A stretch of 64,000 bases of DNA from Betaproteobacteria bacterium. Lineage in GTDB: Bacteria; Pseudomonadota; Gammaproteobacteria; Burkholderiales; Casimicrobiaceae. Both the position numbers and the translations under genes were made by a program. Positions 37,739 to 46,455 of the stretch are shown here, in pieces; positions within the stretch are counted from its first letter, which is position 1, and each line of letters opens with the position of its first letter. The notes under the pieces were generated by a model. It ran no database searches. It saw only the letters and a list, made by a program, of their open reading frames with translations, and was not told where the DNA came from. Location of the stretch: NCBI GenBank assembly GCA_016717855.1, contig JADKEV010000028.1:1-64000 (forward strand), written 5' to 3'.

Positions 37739-38590
37739 CTACAGAGTAGGACCGGCCTCCTTGACCGTGATGCGCCAGAGCGTCCGGGCATCCGAAAAAT
37801 CGGTGAGCGGCGCGGCGTGCAACAGCTGGACATTGTCCCAGACGATCACGTCGCCGATCCCGTAGTTGTAGGTGTGGCAGTACGCCGGCTGCGTCGAGTG
37901 CGCCTTGAGCTCGTCGAGCAGGGCACGGCCCTCCGCCGCAGGCATTCCTTCGATCTCGAACGAACTGCCCGACACCGCGTAGAGGCATGGAACTCCGGTG
38001 TGCGGATGCCGGCGCACCAGCGGGTGGCGCACCCACGTCACTTTCTGCTTCTCGGTTTCGGTCAACACGGAGGCGACCGTGCGCGACGCTTCATCGAGAT
38101 CTTCGCGGTTGCCGTAGTGATGGCGGACGACGAGCCTTTCGATCCTGTCCCGCGTCGCGGCAGGCAGGTCGGCGTATGCCTGGCGCTGATTCGCGAACGT
38201 CGTGCCGCTCCCGGTGCGCGGCATCTGTATCGAATGCAGGATCGTGCAGCGGGCCGGCACGTCGAGGTACGAATAGTCGGAGTGGAAATAAGTGCCCGCG
38301 TCGACCAGGCCTATCGGCTGGCCGTCGCGGTGCACATTGGACAGGATCAGGATGTTCGGGTCGGCGGGGTGGTGAAAACGGTCGATCACGTGCGGCTCGG
38401 GCCGGCCGAGCCGGCGGGAAAACTCGACAAACTGCTCCGCGGACAGCGTCTGGCCCGGCAGCACCGCGAAGCCGTGTGCGTGCAGCGCATCCTCGATCAT
38501 TGCGAACGCGTCGTCTCCCAGCGGGAGCGACAGGTCGATGCCCTCGATCCGGGCGCCGAGGATGGCGGAAATTCTCGCGATCGATGGCAT
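37739..38590 (-). CDS. TauD/TfdA family Fe(II)/2-oxoglutarate dioxygenase
   Basis: 283-residue non-heme iron dioxygenase. The facial triad is visible as His103 and Asp105 (YFHSDYSY) and His258 (QLLHAAP); Arg273 (ARTLWRITV) should bind 2-oxoglutarate. Starts PSIARISAILGARIEGIDL, the typical TauD opening. Family members hydroxylate taurine, alkyl sulfates, 2,4-D and related acids; the substrate here is unknown. Last gene of a dctP-Q-M-SDR-dioxygenase string on the minus strand, 89 bp after the SDR stop. Confidence 0.87.
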   Translation of the reverse strand: MPSIARISAILGARIEGIDLSLPLGDDAFAMIEDALHAHGFAVLPGQTLSAEQFVEFSRRLGRPEPHVIDRFHHPADPNILILSNVHRDGQPIGLVDAGTYFHSDYSYLDVPARCTILHSIQMPRTGSGTTFANQRQAYADLPAATRDRIERLVVRHHYGNREDLDEASRTVASVLTETEKQKVTWVRHPLVRRHPHTGVPCLYAVSGSSFEIEGMPAAEGRALLDELKAHSTQPAYCHTYNYGIGDVIVWDNVQLLHAAPLTDFSDARTLWRITVKEAGPTL

Positions 38591-38679
38591 TTGAGCATTG
38601 TCCTTTCTGCGGCTTGCAAGTCCGGCAATTGCGCGTGTTGGGCGAACAGCGCGCGACCGCCGGGGCGCGCCGGTGATGC

Positions 38680-39449
38680 CTACAGACCCGCCGCCAGGTA
38701 ACCGCCGTCCACGCGCAGCGTCTCACCGGTGACGAAACGAGCTCCCGGTGACGCGAGGAAAATCGCGGCGCCGACCAGTTCGTCGAGTTCCCCCCAGCGG
38801 CCCATCGGCGTCCGGTCCAGCGCGCGCTGGCGGCGCACCGGATCCATCGCCGACTGCGCCAGCTCGGTCATGAAGAACCCCGGCGCGATGGCATTCACGC
38901 GGACGCCCCGCGGTGCCCATTCGGTCGCCAGCGTCTCCGTCATCGACACGATCGCGGTCTTGGTCATCGCATACAGCGCGCTCTTCGGCCACCCGCGGAA
39001 TGACGACAGCGAGGCGATGTTGATGATGCTCCCCCGCCCGCGGCCGAGCATGTGGCGCCCGACTTCGGTGCTCGCGAAGAACACGCTGCGCAGGTTGATG
39101 TCCATGATGCTCGACCAGTCTTCCGGCGTGAAGTCCTCGGCCGGCTTCAGCCGCGTGATGCCCTGGCAGTTCACCAGCAGGTCGAGATGACCGTGGTGCG
39201 CGAGCGTGATCCCGATCAGCGCATGCAGCTGGTCGAGATCGCGGACGTCGGCGCGGTATCCGAAGACGGCCCCATGCGACTGCCCAGTTCTGCCAGCGCC
39301 TGGTCGAGCTTTGCCTGGTTGCTCCCGGCGATGACGACGCGCGCCCCGGCCTGGAGAAATCCCCTGGCCAGTTCGCGCCCGATGCCGCTGGTGCCGCCGA
39401 TGACCAGCGCGTACTGTCCTCCGAGACTGAAGCGGTCGGGTCCGGCCAT
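38680..39449 (-). CDS. SDR family oxidoreductase, frameshifted near 39276
   Basis: Short-chain dehydrogenase of about 256 residues split over two frames. The first 58 residues (ATG at 39449) contain the cofactor motif VIGGTSGIGREL and end AKLDQALAELGSR. From about 39275 the frame shifts and continues HGAVFGYRADVRDL, then LVNCQGI (NNAG variant), IINIASLSS (catalytic Ser), YAMTKTA (Tyr-x-x-x-Lys) and RVDGGYLAAGL. One missing base (CGCCATGG read as CGCATGG) restores the gene. All catalytic residues are intact, so a sequencing error is likely. Starts 7 bp after dctM. Confidence 0.85.
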
Positions 39450-39456
39450 GGCGTTC

Positions 39457-40776
39457 CTACTTGACCAGTTCCGGCGCGACCAGCGTGGGCAGGAAAAGCG
39501 ACACGTTAGGCCACAAGATAAGGCCCACCAGCACCACCAGCATCGGGATGAGCATGATCATCGTGTCCTTGAGCGCGAAGCGCAGCCGCACCTTGGCCAC
39601 CGCGCAGGCCACCATCAGGCACATTCCATACGGCGGCGTCACCAGCCCGAAGGCGAGCGAGACGATGCCGATGATCGCAAACTGGATCGGATGCATGTGC
39701 ACCGAATGCGCCAGCGGCTCCAGTGTGGTGCCGACGATGATGATGGCCGGAATCGCGTCGAGGAAACAGCCCACGACCAGAAACGCGAAGGCGATGAAGA
39801 AGCCGACCCCGGTGATGTCCAGCCCCCACGCGGTGACGCTTGCCAGCAGCGCCTTGGGAATCTGGTAGTAGGCAAGCAGCCAGCCGAAGGCCGAGGCCGT
39901 GCCGACGCAGAACAGCGCGATCGCGGAGAGCTTGCCGGTCTCCGACAGCGCGGTGATCACGTGGTTGCGATCCATCTCGCGATAGATGAAGATCGACAGC
40001 ACGGCTGCGTAGATCACCGCCACGGCGGCCGATTCGGTCGGCGTGAACCAGCCGAGCAGGATACCGCCGACGATGATGACCGGCGTCATCAGCGCCGGCA
40101 GCGACTCCACCGCCGAACGGAAGAATTCCTTGAGCGTTGCCCGCGGATACACAGGGTACTTGCGCCGCGTGGCATAGACGTGCACCGTGACCATTTGCGC
40201 GATCGCGATCAGGACTCCCGGAATGATGCCGGCCAGGTAAAGCGCCCCGATCGAAGTAGAGATCACGCCACCCCAGACGACCATCAGGATGGACGGCGGA
40301 ATGACCACGGCCAGCACCGCCGACACCGCGGTGATGGCGATGGAAAACGACAGGTCGTAGCCTTCCTTGGTCTGCGCATCGATGAACAGCTTGCTCTGGC
40401 TCGCCGCGTCCGCGGTCGCCGAGCCCGATATCCCCGCGAAGAACACCGAGAGCACGACATTGATCTGCGCCAGCGAACCGGGCATGCTGCCGACCATCGT
40501 GCGCGACAGGCGTATCAGCCGGTCGCTGATGCCGCCTATGTTCATCAGGTTGGCCGTCAGAAGAAAGAACGGCACCGCCAGCAGGATGAACGAGTTGTAA
40601 GCCTTGAAGGTCTCGTTGAACAGCACCATCGGGGACAGCCGCGGCTCGAAGATCAGCGAGGGCAGGCAGGCCAGGCCCAGGGCGAAGGCAACCGGCACGC
40701 GCAGGCCCAGCAGCAGGAAGAACGTTCCGAACAGAAGGATGGCGGCCATCGTGGGCGTCAGGGCGGCCTGGGTCAT
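39457..40776 (-). CDS. dctM: TRAP transporter large permease DctM
   Basis: 439-residue membrane protein with 12 or more hydrophobic segments, the cation-coupled translocation subunit of a TRAP importer. The start ATG at 40776 overlaps dctQ (ATGA). Typical DctM segments: VPFFLLTANLMNIGGISDRL, FAGISGSATADAASQSKLFI and VIPPSILMVVWGGV. Works with DctQ and the DctP binding protein encoded upstream. Substrate is probably a small carboxylate, undetermined. Confidence 0.93.
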   Translation of the reverse strand: MTQAALTPTMAAILLFGTFFLLLGLRVPVAFALGLACLPSLIFEPRLSPMVLFNETFKAYNSFILLAVPFFLLTANLMNIGGISDRLIRLSRTMVGSMPGSLAQINVVLSVFFAGISGSATADAASQSKLFIDAQTKEGYDLSFSIAITAVSAVLAVVIPPSILMVVWGGVISTSIGALYLAGIIPGVLIAIAQMVTVHVYATRRKYPVYPRATLKEFFRSAVESLPALMTPVIIVGGILLGWFTPTESAAVAVIYAAVLSIFIYREMDRNHVITALSETGKLSAIALFCVGTASAFGWLLAYYQIPKALLASVTAWGLDITGVGFFIAFAFLVVGCFLDAIPAIIIVGTTLEPLAHSVHMHPIQFAIIGIVSLAFGLVTPPYGMCLMVACAVAKVRLRFALKDTMIMLIPMLVVLVGLILWPNVSLFLPTLVAPELVK

Positions 40777-41255
40777 CGCGGATTCCCGGAAGCGAGGATG
40801 CGGAAGTTGGCGACGAAGCGCTCGCCCAGGAACAGGACCCACGTCAACCCGGCCAGCGGCCAGGCGATGAAAATGAAGGTCATCGGCAACTCGGCGAGTT
40901 CGGATTGCTGGTCCCATCCGAATTGCACGAACTTGACTCCCCAGTAGACGAAGACGCACGCGAACACCAGCACGAACAGGCTCGCCACGACTTGCGTGGC
41001 CGCCTCCGCCTTCGGGCTCAGGTCCGGCCACAGGTCGACGTCGAGGTGAGTGCCTTCGCGCACCGCGATCATCGCGCCCAGCATGATCATCCAGATGAAC
41101 AGGAACCGCGACAGTTCCTCGGTCCAGATGTACGAGGGTATCAGCGCGGTGTAGCGCGAAATGATCTGCATCGTCACCGGCACAAGCAGGATCGCGATCG
41201 TGCCGACTAGCAACCAGTTGAGCAGCCTGAAATACGAATCGATCAGTTTTTTCAT
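40773..41255 (-). CDS. dctQ: TRAP transporter small permease DctQ
   Basis: 160-residue membrane protein with four helices, the small subunit of the TRAP transporter. The start ATG at 41255 reads MKKLIDSYFRLLNWLLVGTI. TEELSRFLFIWMIMLGAMIA and REGTHLDVDL are the DctQ signature. It overlaps dctM by 4 bp and follows dctP after a 65-bp gap containing a strong hairpin, a common way to keep the binding protein in excess. Confidence 0.92.
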   Translation of the reverse strand: MKKLIDSYFRLLNWLLVGTIAILLVPVTMQIISRYTALIPSYIWTEELSRFLFIWMIMLGAMIAVREGTHLDVDLWPDLSPKAEAATQVVASLFVLVFACVFVYWGVKFVQFGWDQQSELAELPMTFIFIAWPLAGLTWVLFLGERFVANFRILASGNPR

Positions 41256-41279
41256 CGGTTGGCCGGGCGAACAACTGCG

Positions 41280-41301
41280 CTCCCCGGGAAGTCCCGGGGA
41301 G
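41280..41301. repeat. Hairpin in the dctP-dctQ gap
   Basis: Perfect 9-bp stem CTCCCCGGG/CCCGGGGAG with a 4-nt loop, 19 bp after the dctP stop and without a T-run. It may stabilise the dctP part of the mRNA or cause partial termination. Confidence 0.6.
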
Positions 41302-41320
41302 GCGAAACTGCCGCAGGAGA

Positions 41321-42319
41321 TTACTTGATTGCGAGAATCTTGTTGTGAATATCTTCCGCGCCGATTTCCTTGGCATAGGCCGCCATCACCGGATCGACGA
41401 GTTTCTGCATCTGCGCGCGGTCCGCGAACGGGATCCGCTTGAGCCTGCCGGCCTTTTCCAGCGCATCGAGCTTGGCGTTGTCTTCGCTGGACTCGATCTG
41501 CCTGCCGTAGGCGCCCGCCTCTTTCCCGGCCTTCATGATCGCGTCCTGCAGATCCTTGGGCAGCTTGGCGAAGGTCTTGCCCGAGAAGCAAAGCGGCCGG
41601 ATGGTGATCGCGTGCTGCGTCACGTTGAGGTTGGGGCCGACTTCGTAGAATTTCATCGCCTCGACCCCCGCCGCTTCATTCTCGCCGGCGGCGATCACGC
41701 CGTTCTGGATGGCGTTGTAGACCTCGTTGTACGCGATCACCGTGGGCGCCATGCCGGCGGCGGCAAAGGTCTTGCTCCATATCGGCGCGCCCTGGACGCG
41801 GACTTTCAGGCCCTTCATTTCAGCGAGATTGCGCACGGGCTTGTTGGCGAAGATGTTGCGGGTGCCGCCGCCGGCGTAGCCGATCAGCATCACCTGCGCC
41901 TTTTGCGCGACCTCGTCGGCGACCGGCTTGAGCACGTCTGCGTCGAGCACCTTGTTCCAGTGATCCAGGTCGCGGAACAGGAACGGCGCGTCGATGAACG
42001 GCGCCGCCTTGGAAAAGGTCGACATGTGCGCCGGCGACACGATCGCGTAGTCGACCGAAATGCCCTGGTTCATGTACGCGAAATAGTCCTTCTCCAGCCC
42101 GAGTTCGCTGTTGCGATGCAGAACGAAATTGATCGGCTTGCCGTAGTACTTCTTGACGAGTTCCTCGAACTTCAGCATCGCCTTGTTGAAGGCGTGATCG
42201 TCGTTGAACTGGACCGCGCCGTGAAGCGTGATGGTCTGGGCCGACGCGCCCATCGAAAACAGCGCCGCCAGGGCGAGCGCGCAGAACTTGATTACCACCG
42301 AAGCACGAAGCAGGGACAT
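41321..42319 (-). CDS. dctP: TRAP transporter substrate-binding protein DctP
   Basis: Periplasmic solute-binding protein, 332 residues. The start ATG at 42319 has a full AGGAGG 6 nt upstream; a GTG at 42322 is too close to it. The signal peptide ends near GASA in FCALALAALFSMGASAQ. Family features are ALKFEELVKKYYGK-like N-terminal helices and KGLKVRVQGAPIWSKTF, with the carboxylate-binding Arg, followed by NEVYNAIQNGVIAAGENEA. First gene of the dctPQM-SDR-tauD string, so ligand uptake and downstream oxidation are probably linked. Confidence 0.92.
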   Translation of the reverse strand: MSLLRASVVIKFCALALAALFSMGASAQTITLHGAVQFNDDHAFNKAMLKFEELVKKYYGKPINFVLHRNSELGLEKDYFAYMNQGISVDYAIVSPAHMSTFSKAAPFIDAPFLFRDLDHWNKVLDADVLKPVADEVAQKAQVMLIGYAGGGTRNIFANKPVRNLAEMKGLKVRVQGAPIWSKTFAAAGMAPTVIAYNEVYNAIQNGVIAAGENEAAGVEAMKFYEVGPNLNVTQHAITIRPLCFSGKTFAKLPKDLQDAIMKAGKEAGAYGRQIESSEDNAKLDALEKAGRLKRIPFADRAQMQKLVDPVMAAYAKEIGAEDIHNKILAIK

Positions 42320-42525
42320 CACATACCTCCTGTGAAAAGACTGGAAACGCGCGAGTGATTCCGGAAACCGTGTTATCCGCCCGCGGCCATGGCGCCGATG
42401 ACTTTCCCTCCTCCGCGCGCCATGAACAGCCGCAGGAAGTGGTCAGGCCACTTGACCAACAGGATTTCACACGGAGCGCGCACTGTCAACTGCGGCGCGC
42501 GCAAAACGGCGCGTCCGCCGGGCCC

Positions 42526-43800
42526 TCAGGCCTCGAACACGACTTGACCGTTGACCAGCGTGTAGCGGACCTTCCCCGGCACTTCCAGCCCGAGAAACGG
42601 CGTGTTCTTGCCCTGGCTCCTGAGCGCGCCGCGCTCGACGCGCCAGAACGCCGACGGGTCGAACACGCAGACATCGGCCGCGTGTCCTGCGCTGAGATGC
42701 CCGGCGTCGATGGCCATGATCCGCGCCGGACCGACGGTCAGCCAGCCGATCATGTCCGCCATCTTCTGTTTGTCCTCCTGCGCCAGCTTGAGAGCCAGCG
42801 GGAGCAGCAGCTCGACGCCGGTCGCCCCCGGCTCCGCCTCGCCGAACGGCAACTGCTTGGCGTCGTCGTCCACCGGCGCGTGGTCGGAACACACCGCATC
42901 GATGGTGCCGTCGACCACGCCGCCGCGCAGGGCGTCGCGGTCGCGCGTGCTCCGCAGCGGCGGAACCAGGCGGCAATTGGCGTCGAAGTAGCCGATGTCG
43001 ATCTCGCACAGGTGCAGGTGGTGGATGGACACGTCGCAAGTGATCGGCAACCGCACCTTTTTCGCCGCGCGCACCTGCGCCACCGCAGTCCGCGTCGACA
43101 ACCGGCACAGGTGCACGCGCGCGCCGGTTTCCTCCATCAGTTGCGTGATGGTGGCCAGCGCGATGGTCTCGGCACAAGCCGGAATCGCCGGCAAACCCAG
43201 CCGGGTCGCCACCTCGCCATCGTGCGCGACGCCGTCGCGGGCCAGGAACGCGTCCTGCGGCCGCAGCCACACCGTGTAGCCGAAAGTGGCCGCGTACTGC
43301 ATGGTTCGATACAGCACCAGCGTATCGGGCAGCGGCGCGTCGGCGTGCGAAAACCCGATGCACCCGGCATCGGCCAGTTCGCCCATCTCGGCCAGTTCCT
43401 GGCCCTGCAGGCCGCGGGTCAGCGCGCCCAGCGGATAGACGCGCGAGGCGTTGAGCGAGCGCGCGCGATGCTTGAGCATCTCGACCAGGCCGGGCTCGTC
43501 GAGCACTGGATCCGTGTCGGGAGGACACGCGAAACTGGTGACGCCACCCGCCACCGCCGCCAGCATCTCGGATTCGAGCGTCGCCTTGTATTCGAAGCCT
43601 GGCTCGCGCAGGCGCACCGACAGGTCGACCAGCCCCGGGGCCACGACCAGGCCGGCGGCATCGATCACGCGGTTGGCATGCCACCCATCGGGCGCCGCTC
43701 CGGTCGAAACCACGCGGCCGGCGGCAATGAACAGTGAATGCTTGCCATCGATGGCGTTCTTCGGATCGATCAGCCGGCCGTTTCTGATCTCTATCTTCAT
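42526..43800 (-). CDS. pyrX: Dihydroorotase-like protein PyrC' (PyrX), probably non-catalytic
   Basis: 424 residues of the type I dihydroorotase family, next to pyrB. The metal motif HxH that should follow VD is SVR (VDLSVRLREPGFEYKA, residues 61-63), so the binuclear zinc site is broken. The later SIHHLHL and CSDHAPVDD regions are retained. In Pseudomonas and relatives such inactive pyrC' products assemble with aspartate transcarbamoylase into a dodecamer and are needed for its activity. A true dihydroorotase must lie elsewhere. It starts 7 bp after pyrB. The 206-bp gap to dctP shows no gene. Confidence 0.85.
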   Translation of the reverse strand: MKIEIRNGRLIDPKNAIDGKHSLFIAAGRVVSTGAAPDGWHANRVIDAAGLVVAPGLVDLSVRLREPGFEYKATLESEMLAAVAGGVTSFACPPDTDPVLDEPGLVEMLKHRARSLNASRVYPLGALTRGLQGQELAEMGELADAGCIGFSHADAPLPDTLVLYRTMQYAATFGYTVWLRPQDAFLARDGVAHDGEVATRLGLPAIPACAETIALATITQLMEETGARVHLCRLSTRTAVAQVRAAKKVRLPITCDVSIHHLHLCEIDIGYFDANCRLVPPLRSTRDRDALRGGVVDGTIDAVCSDHAPVDDDAKQLPFGEAEPGATGVELLLPLALKLAQEDKQKMADMIGWLTVGPARIMAIDAGHLSAGHAADVCVFDPSAFWRVERGALRSQGKNTPFLGLEVPGKVRYTLVNGQVVFEA

Positions 43801-43807
43801 CTTTGGC

Positions 43808-44770
43808 TCAGCTTCCCGCCAGTATGCCCATGACCGCCATTCGCACGGCGATCCCGAACGTCACCTGCGGCAGGATGACCGAGTGCTTGCCGTCCGCCAC
43901 CGGCGAATCGATTTCCACGCCGCGATTCATCGGGCCGGGGTGCATCACGATGGCATCGGATTTTGCCAGCGCCAGCTTTTCCTCGGTCAGGCCGTAGTGT
44001 TTGAAGAACTCGCCCGCCGAGGGCAGCAGCGCGCCGCGCATCCGCTCGTTCTGGAGCCGCAGCATGACGACCACGTCGCAGTTGCGGACACCCTCCTGCA
44101 TATCGTTGAACACCCGCACGCCCAGGTTCGCAGCAGCCGCAGGAATCAGCGTGTTGGGGCCGACGACGCGCACCTCCGGGGTGCCCAGCGTCGTCAGCCC
44201 GTGGATCAGCGAGCGCGCGACCCGCGAGTGCAGGACGTCACCGACGATCGCCACGGTCAGCTGCGAAAACTCCTTCTTGTAGTGCCGGATCGTGAACAGG
44301 TCCAGCAGCCCCTGGGTCGGGTGCGCATGGCGGCCGTCGCCGGCGTTGATCACATGGATGTAAGGCCGGGCCGTGGCATTCAGGTGCGCCGCGATCATGT
44401 GCGCCGCGCCGGATTGCGCGTGGCGGACGACGAACATGTCGGCCAGCATCGCCGACAGGTTGTCGATGGTGTCGAGCACCGTCTCGCCCTTGCTGGTGCT
44501 GGACGCGCCGATGTTCAGGTTGATCACATCCGCGGACAGGCGCTTGGCCGCGATTTCGAACGTGGTCCGGGTGCGGGTGGAATTCTCGAAGAACAGGTTG
44601 AATATCGACTTGCCGCGCAGAAGCGGCACTTTCTTGACTTCGCGCTCAGCGATGCTGACGAATGACTCCGCCGTATCGAGAATGTGCTCGATGTTGGCGC
44701 GCGGCAGGCCTTCCAGCGTCAGCAGGTGCTGCAGCTCGCCGTTGCGATTGAGCTGTGGATTGCCGTTCAT
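43808..44770 (-). CDS. pyrB: Aspartate carbamoyltransferase catalytic subunit
   Basis: First committed step of pyrimidine synthesis, carbamoyl phosphate plus aspartate. 320 residues. The carbamoyl-phosphate motif is [19 protein letters not shown]. The His-containing motif is [18 protein letters not shown], and the aspartate-binding loop lies in MLRLQNERM. No PyrI regulatory gene follows; instead the inactive PyrC' sits directly downstream, indicating a class A ATCase complex. Starts 7 bp after pyrR. Confidence 0.95.
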   Translation of the reverse strand: MNGNPQLNRNGELQHLLTLEGLPRANIEHILDTAESFVSIAEREVKKVPLLRGKSIFNLFFENSTRTRTTFEIAAKRLSADVINLNIGASSTSKGETVLDTIDNLSAMLADMFVVRHAQSGAAHMIAAHLNATARPYIHVINAGDGRHAHPTQGLLDLFTIRHYKKEFSQLTVAIVGDVLHSRVARSLIHGLTTLGTPEVRVVGPNTLIPAAAANLGVRVFNDMQEGVRNCDVVVMLRLQNERMRGALLPSAGEFFKHYGLTEEKLALAKSDAIVMHPGPMNRGVEIDSPVADGKHSVILPQVTFGIAVRMAVMGILAGS

Positions 44771-44777
44771 CGTGGAA

Positions 44778-45293
44778 TCAGGGCTGCCCCGCCGGTTCGA
44801 GGCCCAGTGAAAGACGGCCGTCGCCGGCCCGGTGCAGGACGACGTTGCGGTCGTCCGCCACGGTCACGCGCTCACCGCAATAGGTGGGCTCGATCGGCAG
44901 TTCCCTGCCGCCGCGGTCGACCAGCACCGCCAGTTCGACTGAAGCCGGGCGGCCATAGTCGAACAGTTCGTTCAGCGCTGCGCGCACCGAACGCCCGGTG
45001 TAGAGCACGTCGTCGATCAGCACCAGCCGCGCGCCCTCGACGTCGAACGGCAGTTGCGTGCGCCTGACCTTGGGTTTGAGGCCCACCGTGTTGTAGTCGT
45101 CCCGGTAGAAGGAGACGTCCATGGTTCCGAACGGGTGATCTCCTTCGAGCATGGCCGACAGCCGCTCGGCCAGCCACGCGCCACCCGAATGAATGCCTAC
45201 GAGCCGCGCGTCGAAAGCGATCGCGCCCTGCATCTGGACCGCCAGCGCGGCGAGCAGGTCCTCGGCCTTCGGCAGGTTGTCAGTGCCGCGCAT
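44778..45293 (-). CDS. pyrR: PyrR-type uracil phosphoribosyltransferase / pyr regulator
   Basis: 171-residue type I phosphoribosyltransferase homologous to PyrR. The PRPP loop is [18 protein letters not shown], and [17 protein letters not shown] is a PyrR signature. In Bacillus PyrR binds pyr mRNA to cause attenuation; no matching antiterminator is visible here, so in this organism it may act only as a uracil phosphoribosyltransferase or by another route. It overlaps the ruvX end by 14 bp and starts the pyrR-pyrB-pyrC' string. Confidence 0.88.
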   Translation of the reverse strand: MRGTDNLPKAEDLLAALAVQMQGAIAFDARLVGIHSGGAWLAERLSAMLEGDHPFGTMDVSFYRDDYNTVGLKPKVRRTQLPFDVEGARLVLIDDVLYTGRSVRAALNELFDYGRPASVELAVLVDRGGRELPIEPTYCGERVTVADDRNVVLHRAGDGRLSLGLEPAGQP

Positions 45294-45792
45294 GTTGCTC
45301 GAAATAGTCCTGCAGTATGGTCTGCGCGGCTACCTGGTCGCGCACCGGTTTCTGCCTCTTCGCGGCGACTCCCGCCGCGCGCAGCATGGACTCCGCTTCG
45401 CGACTGGACAGCCGCTCGTCAACCAGCTCCACCGGGAGGTTGAAGCGCCCCTCCAGTTGCCGCGCGAAGCGCCGCGCGCGCGCGGTGAAAGCGTGCTCAG
45501 TGTCATCCATGTGCACCGGCAGGCCGACCACCAGCAGACAGGGCCGCCATTCGGCAATGATCCGGCCAATGGCCTCGAAGCGGACGTCAGTCTGTTCGGC
45601 CGCGATCGTCGTCAAGGGATGTGCCAGCGCAAGCTGTGTTTCGCCGATCGCGATGCCGATACGCTTCTCGCCGAAATCGAACGCAAGAACGGTGCCGTCG
45701 GGACGCTGTGGAACCGGCGGCGCGGAAACGGGGCTGGGTGAAGGCGGGCGACCGCCTTTCCGGATTCCTGTTTCCTCCTCGACGTCAGGCAT
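45280..45792 (-). CDS. ruvX: Holliday junction resolvase RuvX / YqgF
   Basis: 170 residues of the YqgF/RuvX RNase H-like family, implicated in rRNA 5' processing and junction resolution. The core begins [19 protein letters not shown] (first Asp), continues [12 protein letters not shown] and [14 protein letters not shown], and ends [16 protein letters not shown]. Residues 1-33 are a Pro/Arg-rich extension not typical of the family. DNA encoding it includes a hairpin with a GCGA loop (45741-45758), and no other in-frame start exists before the core. It overlaps algH by 8 bp. Confidence 0.88.
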   Translation of the reverse strand: MPDVEEETGIRKGGRPPSPSPVSAPPVPQRPDGTVLAFDFGEKRIGIAIGETQLALAHPLTTIAAEQTDVRFEAIGRIIAEWRPCLLVVGLPVHMDDTEHAFTARARRFARQLEGRFNLPVELVDERLSSREAESMLRAAGVAAKRQKPVRDQVAAQTILQDYFEQHARH

Positions 45793-46351
45793 GCCCTACA
45801 TCTTCGGACAACATGCTGAAGTCGATTCCAAGCAGCCGCATCGCGGCGGGCAGCCGGTCGGCGGCAGGAAGGTCGAAGATCACGCCGGGCTCGGCCTTGA
45901 CCGTGAGCCACGCGTTCTGTCCGAGTTCCTGCTCGAGCTGCCCGGCGGTCCAGCCCGCATAACCCAGGGTCACCAGCACCTGGTCGGGTCCGTCGCCGCG
46001 GCCGACGGCCTCGAGCACGTCTTTCGACGTGGTCAGCCCGAGCTCCTCGTTGATCGCGAGCGTCGAGTGCCATGATCCGACCGGGCGGTGCAGCACGAAC
46101 CCGCGGTCGATCTGCACCGGGCCGCCGTAGTGCACGGCCGCTTCGCGCAGGCCCGCGTCGGCGAGCGGGATGTTGATCTGCTCGAACAACTTGGACAGGG
46201 TCATGTCGATCGGCTTGTTGACGACGATGCCCAGCGCGCCCTGATCGGTGTGTTCGCAGACGTACGTGAGGGACTTGGCAAAGTGCGGATCGGCCATGTT
46301 CGGCATTGCGATCAGGAAGTGATGCGTCAAATCAACGCTGCTTTTGCCCAT
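45785..46351 (-). CDS. algH: YqgE/AlgH family protein
   Basis: 188 residues from the ATG at 46351 ([19 protein letters not shown]); the upstream in-frame stretch is not conserved. Family signatures are [18 protein letters not shown], the YGGPV loop and [18 protein letters not shown]. In Pseudomonas AlgH influences alginate transcription, but the biochemical role of the family is unknown. The yqgE-ruvX-pyrR-pyrB order is conserved in beta- and gammaproteobacteria. Divergent from the photolyase gene. Confidence 0.92.
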   Translation of the reverse strand: MGKSSVDLTHHFLIAMPNMADPHFAKSLTYVCEHTDQGALGIVVNKPIDMTLSKLFEQINIPLADAGLREAAVHYGGPVQIDRGFVLHRPVGSWHSTLAINEELGLTTSKDVLEAVGRGDGPDQVLVTLGYAGWTAGQLEQELGQNAWLTVKAEPGVIFDLPAADRLPAAMRLLGIDFSMLSEDVGHA

Positions 46352-46418
46352 GCCGGGATTGTAATCGCAACGGGCGGCCGGCACAATCCGCGCGCGCCGC
46401 TGCGCGGCCGGCACCGTC

Positions 46419-46427
46419 TGGTACAGT
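46419..46427 (+). promoter_or_regulatory. Extended -10 promoter for the photolyase gene
   Basis: TGGTACAGT at 46419-46427, 28 bp before the ATG. It fits the extended -10 pattern seen elsewhere in the window, without a clear -35. Confidence 0.35.
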
Positions 46428-46455
46428 GCGCGGCAGCGTATCCCCGCTCATCAAC

